Below, piece by piece: positions 17,630 to 26,385 of a stretch of 64,000 bases of DNA. The notes under the pieces are model-generated. The model did not search any database and had not been told where the DNA came from. It saw nothing but the letters and a program-made list of their open reading frames with translations. The DNA lies in NCBI GenBank assembly GCA_001897605.1, contig MKTL01000006.1:101780-165779 (forward strand), given 5' to 3'. This DNA is from Clostridiales bacterium 38-18 (lineage in GTDB: Bacteria; Bacillota; Clostridia; Peptostreptococcales; Acidaminobacteraceae). The position numbers and the translations under genes are program-made. Position 1 is the first letter of the stretch; each line of letters begins with the position of its first letter.

Positions 17630-18393
17630 GTGATTTAGCAAAACGAATTATTCCGTGTTTGGATATCGTCAATGGAAATGTAGCGAAAGGGATAAAATTT
17701 GAAGCGGTTAAAGCAATTGGGGATCCAATTGAACTAGCGGTTTATTATCAAAATGAAGGCGCAGACGAGCTCGTCTTTTATGACATCAATGCGACAGTCG
17801 AGATGCGATCAACGTTTATCAATCTTGTAGAACGAATCGCCGAAACGATAAAAATCCCATTCACCGTCGGTGGTGGTATAAGAACGGTAGACGATATTTA
17901 CAATGCGCTTTTAAGTGGTGCAGATAAGGTTTCAGTCAATTCGGCAGCGATTCTAAATCCTGAAATCATCTATCAAGGAGCCAAAAGATTTGGCAATCAA
18001 TGTATGGTTGCTTCTATGGATGTGAGAAAGCTTGGAGAAGAATACTTTGTCTATACTCATGGTGGCAAAAACAGAACGACTTATAACGCTATCGACTGGG
18101 CGAAAAGATGTGAAACGCTTGGCGCTGGCGAACTTGTGATCAATGCCATCGATCAAGACGGCGTTAAAAAGGGTTATGATTTAGCCTTGATGCAACAAAT
18201 TAGAGAAGTGGTAAACATCCCAATTATTGCTTCAGGAGGCGCAGGTAATATGAAAGACTTTGAAGATTTGTTTGAGCTAGATGCAGCAGATGGTGCTATT
18301 GCGGCAAGTATTTTCCACTATAAGACACTTGCGATTCCAAGTTTAAAATCGAGGCTTAGTAGAAGTGGCATCGTTATAAGAGAGGTGATGTAA
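17626..18393 (+). CDS. hisF: Imidazole glycerol phosphate synthase, cyclase subunit
   Basis: A 255-residue barrel starting with the KRIIPCLDIVNG signature. It has FTVGGGIRTVDD, the NAIDQDGVKKGYD catalytic aspartate loop and ASGGAGNMKDF. With HisH it makes IGP and AICAR. Its ATG overlaps the hisA stop (ATGA). Confidence 0.97.
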   Translation: MSDLAKRIIPCLDIVNGNVAKGIKFEAVKAIGDPIELAVYYQNEGADELVFYDINATVEMRSTFINLVERIAETIKIPFTVGGGIRTVDDIYNALLSGADKVSVNSAAILNPEIIYQGAKRFGNQCMVASMDVRKLGEEYFVYTHGGKNRTTYNAIDWAKRCETLGAGELVINAIDQDGVKKGYDLALMQQIREVVNIPIIASGGAGNMKDFEDLFELDAADGAIAASIFHYKTLAIPSLKSRLSRSGIVIREVM

Positions 18394-18396
18394 AAG

Positions 18397-19155
18397 ATGC
18401 AAGAGAAACAAGAGGCACAAGAGATGCGAGAAAATCAAAAATTGCAAGTAACGAATGATATAAGCGAAAGAAAATTGAGTTTATCTGATATTGAAATAAC
18501 AGATCGTTTGAAATGGTCTAGCGATGGGCTGATCCCTTGTATTGTCGTAGATCAAAGCTCCAAACAGGTATTAATGCTTGCTTATATGAACTCTGATGCT
18601 TTAAGCCAAACGTTAGACACGAATGTAATGACCTTTTATTCAAGATCACGAGCAGAGTTGTGGGTGAAGGGCAAAACCTCAGGGAATACTCAGAAGTTAG
18701 TAAGGCTTTCAACTGACTGTGATAGAGATACACTAATCGCCTATGTGACCCCTGAAGGTCCAGCCTGTCATACGGGTGCCGTCTCTTGCTTTGAGACACA
18801 TGAAGACATCTATTGCAGTCAAGAAAATTTATCAGAGAGTTTACCGAATAATGATTCATATAGTATGCCTACTTTTTTATATGAACTAGAGTCTGTTATA
18901 AAGGAGCGTTACAACGAGAGAAAAGAAGGGTCATATACAACCTATCTATTTAATAGTGGTGTTGATAAAATACTAAAAAAAGTAGGCGAGGAAGCCTCAG
19001 AAGTCATTATTGCAGCTAAAAATATCGAAAAAGGGTCTAAGGAACTAATCAGTGAAGTAGCCGATTTAACTTATCATGTTATGACGCTTCTCGTACAGAC
19101 CGGTGTGTCAGTTTCATCTGTTTTAGAGGAGCTTAAACATAGGCATAAAGTGTAA
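18397..19155 (+). CDS. hisIE: Bifunctional PR-AMP cyclohydrolase / PR-ATP pyrophosphatase
   Basis: A 252-residue fusion. HisI (about residues 30-135) has the metal motif STDCDRD and GPACHTGAVSCF. HisE (about residues 155-250) has KKVGEEASEVIIAAKN and the SEVADLTYH helix. Together they carry out steps two and three of the pathway. About 25 polar, Glu/Gln-rich residues precede the HisI domain and are unusual; the hydrophilic extension may be real or the true start may be slightly inside. It is the last his gene. Confidence 0.94.
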   Translation: MQEKQEAQEMRENQKLQVTNDISERKLSLSDIEITDRLKWSSDGLIPCIVVDQSSKQVLMLAYMNSDALSQTLDTNVMTFYSRSRAELWVKGKTSGNTQKLVRLSTDCDRDTLIAYVTPEGPACHTGAVSCFETHEDIYCSQENLSESLPNNDSYSMPTFLYELESVIKERYNERKEGSYTTYLFNSGVDKILKKVGEEASEVIIAAKNIEKGSKELISEVADLTYHVMTLLVQTGVSVSSVLEELKHRHKV

Positions 19156-19235
19156 AAATGTTTAAAATGCTTACTTTTTGGTATATATAGTTATGTCATT
19201 ATATTAAATAGAACCGTAAAAGTAAGGAGTTAACT

Positions 19236-21437
19236 ATGCAAAAGACAATCTTCGTATCAAATCGATTGCCTGTCACCTTGAAAAAAGAAGATGGGCATAT
19301 TTCATATCATATGAGTATTGGTGGACTGGCGACCGGTTTAAAGAGCTATCACGAAAGCTCTTCGGCCTTATGGGCGGGATGGACGGGGCTACCTTCAGAA
19401 GAACTGGGAGCAGAGGATCACAAAGTCATAAATGAGAAATTGATTGAGGCATATAAATGTATTCCTGTCTCACTCAGTCAAAATGAGATTGATCAATACT
19501 ATTTTGGATTTTCTAATAGCACCATATGGCCACTTTTCCATTACTTCAATAATTATGTTTCACACAATCAGTCACAGTGGGAAGCCTATAAAGCAGTCAA
19601 TGTTAAATTTTATGAAACCATTAAGCCATATATCAATGAGGGTGATGTTATATGGATTCACGATTACCAGCTGATGATGCTACCAGGGTTGATACGTGAA
19701 AATCATCCAAATGTAAAAATAGGCTTCTTTTTACACATTCCATTTCCTTCATATGAAATATTTAGAACGGTTATGTGGCGTGAGGCTATATTAAAGGGAA
19801 TTTTAGGCGCTGATTTAATTGGCTTTCATACCTATGATTATGTTAGACATTTTCTTTCGAGTGCGAGAAGGTTATTGGGTTGTGAGCATCATTTGAATCA
19901 AATCACATATGATGAGCGATATATTCGAGTCGATGTTTTTCCAATGGGTATCGATTATGATTTTTTCACAAAACAATTTAACGATGAAGAATATGATCGT
20001 AAAATTTCAGAAATTGAAGCGTCACTTTATAGTCAAAAGATGATTCTTTCTATCGATCGATTGGACTATACGAAGGGTATACCTGAACGGATAAAAGCTT
20101 TTAGAAGATTTTTAGAGCTTAACTCTGAATATATGGGCAAGGTTAGATTAACCTTGATCGTTGCCCCATCAAGAGAGGCAGTTGATAGCTATAAAGAGCT
20201 TCTAAAAGAGATACAGATTCTTGTAAGTGAAACCAATGGCGAGCTTGGAACCATTAATTGGCAGCCGATTATCTTTTTCTTTCAAGCTTTTTCACAAAAA
20301 GAGCTAATCGCATTTTATCGTAAAGCGGATTTACTTTTAGTTACGCCTATCAGAGATGGTATGAACCTAGTGGTTAAAGAATATATTGCTGCACGCACTG
20401 ATCTTAAAGGGATGGTAGTGATAAGTGAAACGGCAGGCGCTGCCAGCGAGCTTGGCGAGTATTTTATCGTCAATCCAAATGATATTGATGAAATAGCATC
20501 TGCGATTAAGGATGCATTGGAAATGTTGCCAGCTGATAGAATAACGATAAACAAAACCATGCATAAAAGGTTGAAACGCTATAATGTCAAGTTTTGGGCT
20601 GAAGAGTTTATGAATACACTTACTTCAATTGATCCTGATCCAATTCTACCATTGACGCAAATTGATCTTGATAAAAACGATGAGACAATTTTATCTAGCT
20701 ATCAAAATTGTAAAAAGCGACTGATATTACTAGATTACGATGGCACTCTAGTGGGCTTTAAATCGATTCCTGAAAAAGCGAAGCCAGACAAGGAGCTGAA
20801 GCTGCTATTAGAAAAATTAGCACAGGACGAAAAAAACACAGTTGTAATCGTTTCGGGCAGAGATCATATTACACTAGAAAAATGGTTAGGAGAGCTAAAG
20901 CTCAACTTGGTCGCCACTCATGGACTTTGGATTAAGGAAATTGACAAAGAGTGGGAGATGTCACTGACCTTAAACAATGAATGGAAAAACTCGATTTATC
21001 ATGTTATGGAGGTGTACGCTGACCGTATGCCAGGCTCTATTATAGAAGAAAAGGATTATTCGCTAGCCTTTCATTATCGACTATGTGATCCCGATCTTGT
21101 GACGACAAAGCTTCATGAGGTGAGAGAAGCGCTCACAGCGATGACACATTCAATGACCATTGGTGTTCAAGAAGGAAATAAGGTATTAGAAGTTAAAGAC
21201 AAGCGTGTCAATAAAGGATATGGTGCTTCGATTTTCTTAAAAAACCCTGAGTATGATTTCATAATGAGTATCGGAGATGATATTACTGATGAAGATTTGT
21301 TTGAAGTTTTAAAGGATTCACATTATAGTATAAAGGTAGGGCTTGGAAATTCAAAAGCAAGATACCGTTTGCGGTCATGGCAATCCGTAAGAAAATTACT
21401 GTCCAAGCTTTCAAACACAGAAAGGAATGAAATATGA
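19236..21437 (+). CDS. Fused trehalose-6-phosphate synthase / phosphatase
   Basis: A 733-residue two-domain protein. Residues 1-470 are a GT20 synthase with VSNRLPVTL, the GGLATGL glucose-phosphate loop, IHDYQLMMLP, the SIDRLDYTKGI motif and TPIRDGMNLVVKEY. Residues 490-733 are a HAD phosphatase with the nucleophile pair D500 and D502 in LLDYDGTL and the metal motif GDDITDEDLF. It makes trehalose 6-phosphate from UDP-glucose and glucose 6-phosphate and then removes the phosphate, giving a stress protectant. Most bacteria have separate otsA and otsB. Its stop overlaps the thioesterase start. Confidence 0.95.
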   Translation: MQKTIFVSNRLPVTLKKEDGHISYHMSIGGLATGLKSYHESSSALWAGWTGLPSEELGAEDHKVINEKLIEAYKCIPVSLSQNEIDQYYFGFSNSTIWPLFHYFNNYVSHNQSQWEAYKAVNVKFYETIKPYINEGDVIWIHDYQLMMLPGLIRENHPNVKIGFFLHIPFPSYEIFRTVMWREAILKGILGADLIGFHTYDYVRHFLSSARRLLGCEHHLNQITYDERYIRVDVFPMGIDYDFFTKQFNDEEYDRKISEIEASLYSQKMILSIDRLDYTKGIPERIKAFRRFLELNSEYMGKVRLTLIVAPSREAVDSYKELLKEIQILVSETNGELGTINWQPIIFFFQAFSQKELIAFYRKADLLLVTPIRDGMNLVVKEYIAARTDLKGMVVISETAGAASELGEYFIVNPNDIDEIASAIKDALEMLPADRITINKTMHKRLKRYNVKFWAEEFMNTLTSIDPDPILPLTQIDLDKNDETILSSYQNCKKRLILLDYDGTLVGFKSIPEKAKPDKELKLLLEKLAQDEKNTVVIVSGRDHITLEKWLGELKLNLVATHGLWIKEIDKEWEMSLTLNNEWKNSIYHVMEVYADRMPGSIIEEKDYSLAFHYRLCDPDLVTTKLHEVREALTAMTHSMTIGVQEGNKVLEVKDKRVNKGYGASIFLKNPEYDFIMSIGDDITDEDLFEVLKDSHYSIKVGLGNSKARYRLRSWQSVRKLLSKLSNTERNEI

Positions 21438-21937
21438 CAAGTCATTTATACGAAGCAATTGATTTTGCAAATATTGGATTTTCAAAGGCTGAGACCTGTA
21501 TGGTAACAGAGCCAAATCACAGTAATATTTTTGGTAATGTTCATGGTGGCGAGCTGATGCGCTTAATGGATAATATCGCTGGAATTGCTGCAGCCAAGCA
21601 CGCCAAGGGAATGGTCGTTACTGCAAGAGTAGATGAGCTTGAATTTCACCGAGCGGTCAAAATAGGGGAGCTTGTAACCTGTGTAGGTCAGCTTGCATAT
21701 GTAGGAAAAGCATCCATGCAAGTGTTGGTTACAGTCTCTGTTTTAGATGTACACAGTGCAAAAGATCCTGAGGTAGCATTAACCGCTTTTTTTACAATGG
21801 TGCATCTTGAGGATCAAAAACCTGCGATGGTTGAGCCTTTAATTCCTAAAAATGGAGCTGAAGAATTTCTTTATAATTTAGGAAAGCAAAAGTATGAAGA
21901 AATAAAGCAGAAAAAGCAAAATAATGTGAAAAAATAA
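21434..21937 (+). CDS. Hot-dog-fold acyl-CoA thioesterase
   Basis: A 167-residue protein of the YciA/BFIT acyl-CoA hydrolase type, with the single hot-dog motif HGGELMRLMDNIAGIAA and the ARVDELEFHRAVKIGELV strand pair. It hydrolyses acyl-CoA to free acid and CoA. It is joined to the trehalose gene by an ATGA overlap, so co-translation is certain, but a metabolic link to trehalose is not obvious. Confidence 0.9.
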   Translation: MTSHLYEAIDFANIGFSKAETCMVTEPNHSNIFGNVHGGELMRLMDNIAGIAAAKHAKGMVVTARVDELEFHRAVKIGELVTCVGQLAYVGKASMQVLVTVSVLDVHSAKDPEVALTAFFTMVHLEDQKPAMVEPLIPKNGAEEFLYNLGKQKYEEIKQKKQNNVKK

Positions 21938-21963
21938 TAAATTTTAATGATTTACAGGTATGT

Positions 21964-22014
21964 ATTGAAGTGCTTTAAATGATATAATCATCATAGGCAC
22001 TTCAATTTTTTTTT
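21964..22014 (+). terminator. Rho-independent terminator
   Basis: A perfect 10-base-pair stem (21964-21973 with 21997-22006) is followed by nine T residues. It closes the trehalose/thioesterase transcript. Confidence 0.9.
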
Positions 22015-22124
22015 GAAACTTTTATATATCAAAATCCGTCTAAATGGTTGTAAGGTTAAGAAAGACTATTCAACTACACTGTAAACGGTTAACAAGACAA
22101 AAATATTCACTTTAGGAGTCTCAG

Positions 22125-23573
22125 ATGCTTTTTTCCAGCATTTCATTCATATATTATTTCTTGCCAATTAGCATGGCTTTTTATCTGCTTACACCAAAGC
22201 GTTTTAAAAATATAACTTTGTTGCTTGTGAGCTTGTTATTTTATTTTTTAGGTGAACCTGTTTATACCCTACTACTTGTTTTCTCGTCAGTATCCGATTA
22301 CCTACATAGTCTATACATAGAGAAGCACAGAGGTGAAAAAAAGGCAAAATATGCATTGATATCCTCTATTGTTATTAATTTAGGGGCTTTGGGTTTTTTC
22401 AAATATATTGATTTTTTCATCACAATAATCAATCAGATTTTGAAGGTGCAAATCCCAGTTTTAGGAGTCCCTTTACCGATTGGTATTAGCTTTTTTACAT
22501 TTCAGACAATGAGCTATACCATCGATGTATATAGGGGTGAGGTTAAGGCTGAGCGTAGCTTTTTAAGCCTAGCGACGTTTGTATGTCTATTTCCACAATT
22601 AATTGCTGGGCCTATTGTCAGATATTCTGATATCGCTTCTGAGCTTAAGCACCGTGTAACCGATCTAAGCAAAACAGCTGAAGGCGTTCAAAGATTTGTC
22701 ATTGGACTTTCTAAAAAGGTACTTTTGGCAAATGGTTTTGGTGAATTTTGCATTTTATACCGTGGCGCAGAACAACCGAGTGTTCTTTTCCATTGGATGT
22801 ATGCCATTGCTTTTACGATGCAGATCTATTTTGATTTTTCAGGATACAGTGATATGGCAATTGGTATGGGAAAAATGCTTGGATTTACATTCCCTGAAAA
22901 CTTTAACTATCCCTATGTTTCAAAATCAATTACAGAATTTTGGCGTCGTTGGCATATGAGTCTCAGTAAATGGTTTAGAGATTATGTTTATATCCCTCTA
23001 GGGGGCAATAGAGTCACTAAAGTGAAATGGATTCGAAACATAATGACCGTATGGCTGCTAACTGGGCTATGGCATGGTGCTGCACTTAATTTTGTCGTAT
23101 GGGGTGGCTTTTTCGGTACCCTTTTGCTTCTTGAAAAATTTATTTATGGAAGGCAGCTAGAGCGATTACCAGCTATTGTTAAACACATCTATGTTATGTT
23201 TTTAGTTACGGTAAGCTTTGTTATCTTTAATGCGGATACAATGCGAATAGCCATGAGTGATTTGGCTGGAATGTTTGGTATATCTGATTTACAATACGGC
23301 CTACCATTAATCACAAATGAGTCCTTATATTATTTTAAAAGCTATGGCCTGCTATTTGTTTTTGGTTTTGTAGGTGCAACACCATTGGTAAAAAATGTCG
23401 TTTTACAATTTAAAGCTTTATCGGGAAAGACCTCTAAGTCTACAACGCTTGCTTTTAGTGGCTTTTTATCATTATTTATGATAGAGTCCGTTGGAAGTAT
23501 TGTATTGCTTTTAATTAGTACTGCAAATTTAATCAGTGGTTCGTTCAATCCCTTTTTATACTTTAGATTTTAG
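22125..23573 (+). CDS. MBOAT O-acyltransferase, AlgI/DltB type
   Basis: A 482-residue polytopic membrane protein, full length for AlgI. It has the N-terminal LFSSISFIYYFLPI, the membrane-embedded FPQLIAGPIVRY, the FWRRWHMSLSKWFRDYVYIPLGG region and the catalytic histidine in LTGLWHGAALNFVVWG. The family passes acetyl groups across the membrane for O-acetylation of surface polymers. It is the first gene of a four-gene operon with AlgJ-like and SGNH partners, the standard export-acetylation arrangement. The polymer is not encoded nearby. Confidence 0.95.
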   Translation: MLFSSISFIYYFLPISMAFYLLTPKRFKNITLLLVSLLFYFLGEPVYTLLLVFSSVSDYLHSLYIEKHRGEKKAKYALISSIVINLGALGFFKYIDFFITIINQILKVQIPVLGVPLPIGISFFTFQTMSYTIDVYRGEVKAERSFLSLATFVCLFPQLIAGPIVRYSDIASELKHRVTDLSKTAEGVQRFVIGLSKKVLLANGFGEFCILYRGAEQPSVLFHWMYAIAFTMQIYFDFSGYSDMAIGMGKMLGFTFPENFNYPYVSKSITEFWRRWHMSLSKWFRDYVYIPLGGNRVTKVKWIRNIMTVWLLTGLWHGAALNFVVWGGFFGTLLLLEKFIYGRQLERLPAIVKHIYVMFLVTVSFVIFNADTMRIAMSDLAGMFGISDLQYGLPLITNESLYYFKSYGLLFVFGFVGATPLVKNVVLQFKALSGKTSKSTTLAFSGFLSLFMIESVGSIVLLLISTANLISGSFNPFLYFRF

Positions 23574-23581
23574 GAGGCGAT

Positions 23582-24685
23582 ATGAGAGCGAATCAATCCT
23601 CAATAAATAAAATTACGGTGGTATTATTCTTTATCATTTTATTTTTGATTAGTGTAAGTCAGCTAATACTACCAGATAAAGAAATTTCTCAGGCCGAGCG
23701 AAGACGTCTTGAGCAAATGCCTAAAGTAACTTCGAATGCCATTATGGAAAGAGAATTAACCGATAAGCTTGAAAAATATCTACTCGATCAGTTTCCTGCT
23801 AGAGACCAGTTCTTAAAATCAGATGCATTTGTTAAACAAGTGGTTTTTCAAAGACAGGACATCGGTGGTGTCTATCAATATAAGACTTATTTGAGCAAGG
23901 TATTATTTCCTGAAAAGACTAATGATATAGCTTACATCACTAACAAAATTAATACCATATGTGAAACCTATCTCAGTGGTATGCCAATTTTTATGACGAT
24001 GGTGCCTGATAAAGGTTATTTTACAGCTGATAGAAGTGGGAAACCCCATATAGATTATGATGCTTTTGAATCAGAGCTAAAGTCTAAGCTAAATACAAGT
24101 TTAAAATATGTTTCACTACTTGACTCACTTCACCTTGAGGATTATTACAAAACTGACGCTCATTGGCGCCAAGAGGCACTTGAGCCTGTGGTCAAAGTAT
24201 TAAACAAGGAGATGTCAAATCCTACTACTGAAAATTCAATAGTTTATGACAATTTGGGTGAGTTTAAAGGTGTTTATTATGATAAGCTTTTTAACACCAC
24301 TGAACCTGATCAATTAATTACAGTAAAAGTACCTGGTTGGGAAACCGCTATCGTGACCTATGCAGATGAAAAAAAAGTAGCAGCGATTTATAGGCTGGAT
24401 ATGCTAGACCACTTAGATCGATATGACACCTTTTTAGGTGGGCCACAATCTTTGGTTTATATAGAAAATGATGCCGCTCAAACCGATAAGGAACTCGTAA
24501 TGTTCAGAGATTCATTTGGGAGTAGTATTGCTCCTTGGTTCATTCAAACCTATAAAAAAATTACTTTAATTGATCTTAGGTATGTGGATGTTGATAAACT
24601 AAATCAATATGTTTCATTTTCAAATCAAGATATCTTATTTCTTTACAATACGACGGTATTAAATAACAAAATCAACTTTAAATAG
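23582..24685 (+). CDS. AlgJ/DHHW-family acetylation protein
   Basis: A 367-residue protein with one N-terminal membrane anchor and an extracytoplasmic AlgX/AlgJ-like SGNH-type domain. The DHHW-like motif reads DAHWRQEA (near residue 198), and the FRDSFGSSIAPW segment supplies the usual serine block. Such proteins receive acetyl from the MBOAT partner and place it on the polymer. It starts eight bases after the MBOAT gene. Confidence 0.88.
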   Translation: MRANQSSINKITVVLFFIILFLISVSQLILPDKEISQAERRRLEQMPKVTSNAIMERELTDKLEKYLLDQFPARDQFLKSDAFVKQVVFQRQDIGGVYQYKTYLSKVLFPEKTNDIAYITNKINTICETYLSGMPIFMTMVPDKGYFTADRSGKPHIDYDAFESELKSKLNTSLKYVSLLDSLHLEDYYKTDAHWRQEALEPVVKVLNKEMSNPTTENSIVYDNLGEFKGVYYDKLFNTTEPDQLITVKVPGWETAIVTYADEKKVAAIYRLDMLDHLDRYDTFLGGPQSLVYIENDAAQTDKELVMFRDSFGSSIAPWFIQTYKKITLIDLRYVDVDKLNQYVSFSNQDILFLYNTTVLNNKINFK

Positions 24686-24695
24686 GTGGTCAGAT

Positions 24696-25709
24696 ATGAA
24701 ACATGTCACAATAAAGGTTATGTTGTTAGTGGTTGCAGTCATTATAAATGGCTATGTTATCTATAGACTTGAGGTAGACCGACAAACCGATTACGCATAT
24801 GAGGCGAGTACAAAGGTTTTAAGTGGTGATTTAGCAAATGGACAGTTTGAGGCATTACCATCCGAAGCTTCAACAGAGCCAACGGATGTTGAGCCAGTAA
24901 TAAGTGATGCCCTGGTTTCTTTAATTCAAAGCGAGCCAAATGTTGCAGATTTAACCAATGAAAACAAATTTTACGAAGAAGAAATTGCTTTAGCGCTTGA
25001 AGAAGCTCGACAAGCAGAATTAGAAAAGGCGTTGGCCTATGACTACAGTCAACCGGTTAAAAGTGCTTCTGTAGTGGGGGATGATTATTTTTCGGATGCA
25101 GTTTTTGTGGGAAATTCAAGAACTGAAGGCTTTATGCTTTATTCTGGGCTAAAAAATGTTAAATCCTTTACTTACATTGGTCTTAAAGTAGATACGATTC
25201 AATCCTCTCGAGTTGCAAAGCTAAATGGTGAAAAAGTGACCATAATGGAAGCTTTAAAATACAATAAGTTTAGTAAGCTCTATATAATGCTAGGTATGAA
25301 CGAGCTTGGTTGGGCTTTCCCAGAAAAATTCAAGGAGGAGTATGGCAAAGTAATTGACCAGATTAAGCTTGATCACCCTGATGCCATTATTTATATTCAA
25401 TCTATACTGCCAGTAAGTAAAGAAAAGGCTATTAATGATCCAATATACAACAACCAGAATATAGACAAATTTAACGTGCTAGTAAAAGAACTAGCGATAG
25501 AAAAGGAGGTCTATTATTTGGATGTTGCTAGTGCAGTAATGGATAGTGAAGGTTTTTTGCCGGATGGCGCATCCTTTGATGGAGTACATCTTAAACCTGA
25601 TTATTGTAAGGTTTGGTTGGCTTATTTAAAAGCACATACAGTAGAAAGTCAGAAAATTGATGTGGTTGCAGGTGAAAATATTGCAGAAAAATTGAAAGTA
25701 AGGGATTAG
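24696..25709 (+). CDS. Membrane-anchored SGNH/GDSL hydrolase-like protein
   Basis: A 337-residue protein: an N-terminal membrane segment, an acidic linker (about residues 45-110), then an SGNH domain. The nucleophile-type block is VFVGNSRTEGF, the block III asparagine lies in MLGMNELGW, and the final DGVHLKP gives the Asp-His pair. In this operon it is more likely an acetyltransferase or esterase acting on the same polymer than an independent lipase. It lies 10 bases after the AlgJ-like gene. Confidence 0.85.
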   Translation: MKHVTIKVMLLVVAVIINGYVIYRLEVDRQTDYAYEASTKVLSGDLANGQFEALPSEASTEPTDVEPVISDALVSLIQSEPNVADLTNENKFYEEEIALALEEARQAELEKALAYDYSQPVKSASVVGDDYFSDAVFVGNSRTEGFMLYSGLKNVKSFTYIGLKVDTIQSSRVAKLNGEKVTIMEALKYNKFSKLYIMLGMNELGWAFPEKFKEEYGKVIDQIKLDHPDAIIYIQSILPVSKEKAINDPIYNNQNIDKFNVLVKELAIEKEVYYLDVASAVMDSEGFLPDGASFDGVHLKPDYCKVWLAYLKAHTVESQKIDVVAGENIAEKLKVRD

Positions 25710-25719
25710 GTGATGATAG

Positions 25720-26187
25720 ATGTTCAGAATTGCTCGTAAAATGATAATATTGTGCTTAATAGTAATATTGGTGTTGAGCGGTTGTTCCACTAAAAAGTTG
25801 GATTTTGATATGCAAAATGTTGTTGAGGCACTATCGACTAAATCGTATTTTGGCACTGATTTTTATGAGGTTGAAGGTTCAGCTTTAGTTCAAATGTATG
25901 GTATTGAGGTGGAAAATGTAGATGCAATTGGCTTTGCAGGTAGCGGTGGCGTTGCAGATGAGCTATCTATTTTTAATGTAGAAAATGAAGCCGATGCGGA
26001 TACCATACTACAAATAGCGCAGGATCGAATTGCAGAACGGATTGAAGCTTATAAAAGCTACAAGCCAGATGAAGTTTTTAAGCTTGAGCATGCTTATGTT
26101 GAAAAATTTGGAACGTTTATCGTTGTGGGTGTCTGCTCAGATGCTGATGCATTTAAAAAAGATTTAGATGCGGTTATTTATAAGTAA
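25720..26187 (+). CDS. DUF4358-like lipoprotein of the acetylation operon
   Basis: A 155-residue lipoprotein (lipobox VLSGC) with a small domain that looks like DUF4358: IGFAGSGGVADELSIF and a long helix with Arg/Ile repeats, ending FIVVGVCSDADAF. This family often follows AlgI/AlgJ genes in Firmicutes. Its exact function is unknown. It is the last gene before a terminator. Confidence 0.75.
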   Translation: MFRIARKMIILCLIVILVLSGCSTKKLDFDMQNVVEALSTKSYFGTDFYEVEGSALVQMYGIEVENVDAIGFAGSGGVADELSIFNVENEADADTILQIAQDRIAERIEAYKSYKPDEVFKLEHAYVEKFGTFIVVGVCSDADAFKKDLDAVIYK

Positions 26188-26191
26188 AGTT

Positions 26192-26230
26192 AACTCCTGA
26201 ATTTGCAAAATATGCATTCAGGAGTTTTTT
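26192..26230 (+). terminator. Rho-independent terminator of the acetylation operon
   Basis: A perfect 11-base-pair stem (26192-26202 with 26216-26226) ends in a T run. Confidence 0.9.
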
Positions 26231-26385
26231 ATTACGTTGAAGCCAGTAGCGGACAACTTGATTGACCCATTTTATTTTGGGTATCTAAATAATTATGTCA
26301 AACTATTTACAATAAAGTCACACTGTTAATCAATGGACCAAACGATTAATTAATAGGTGAAATCGTTATTTATTAGGAGGTTTTA

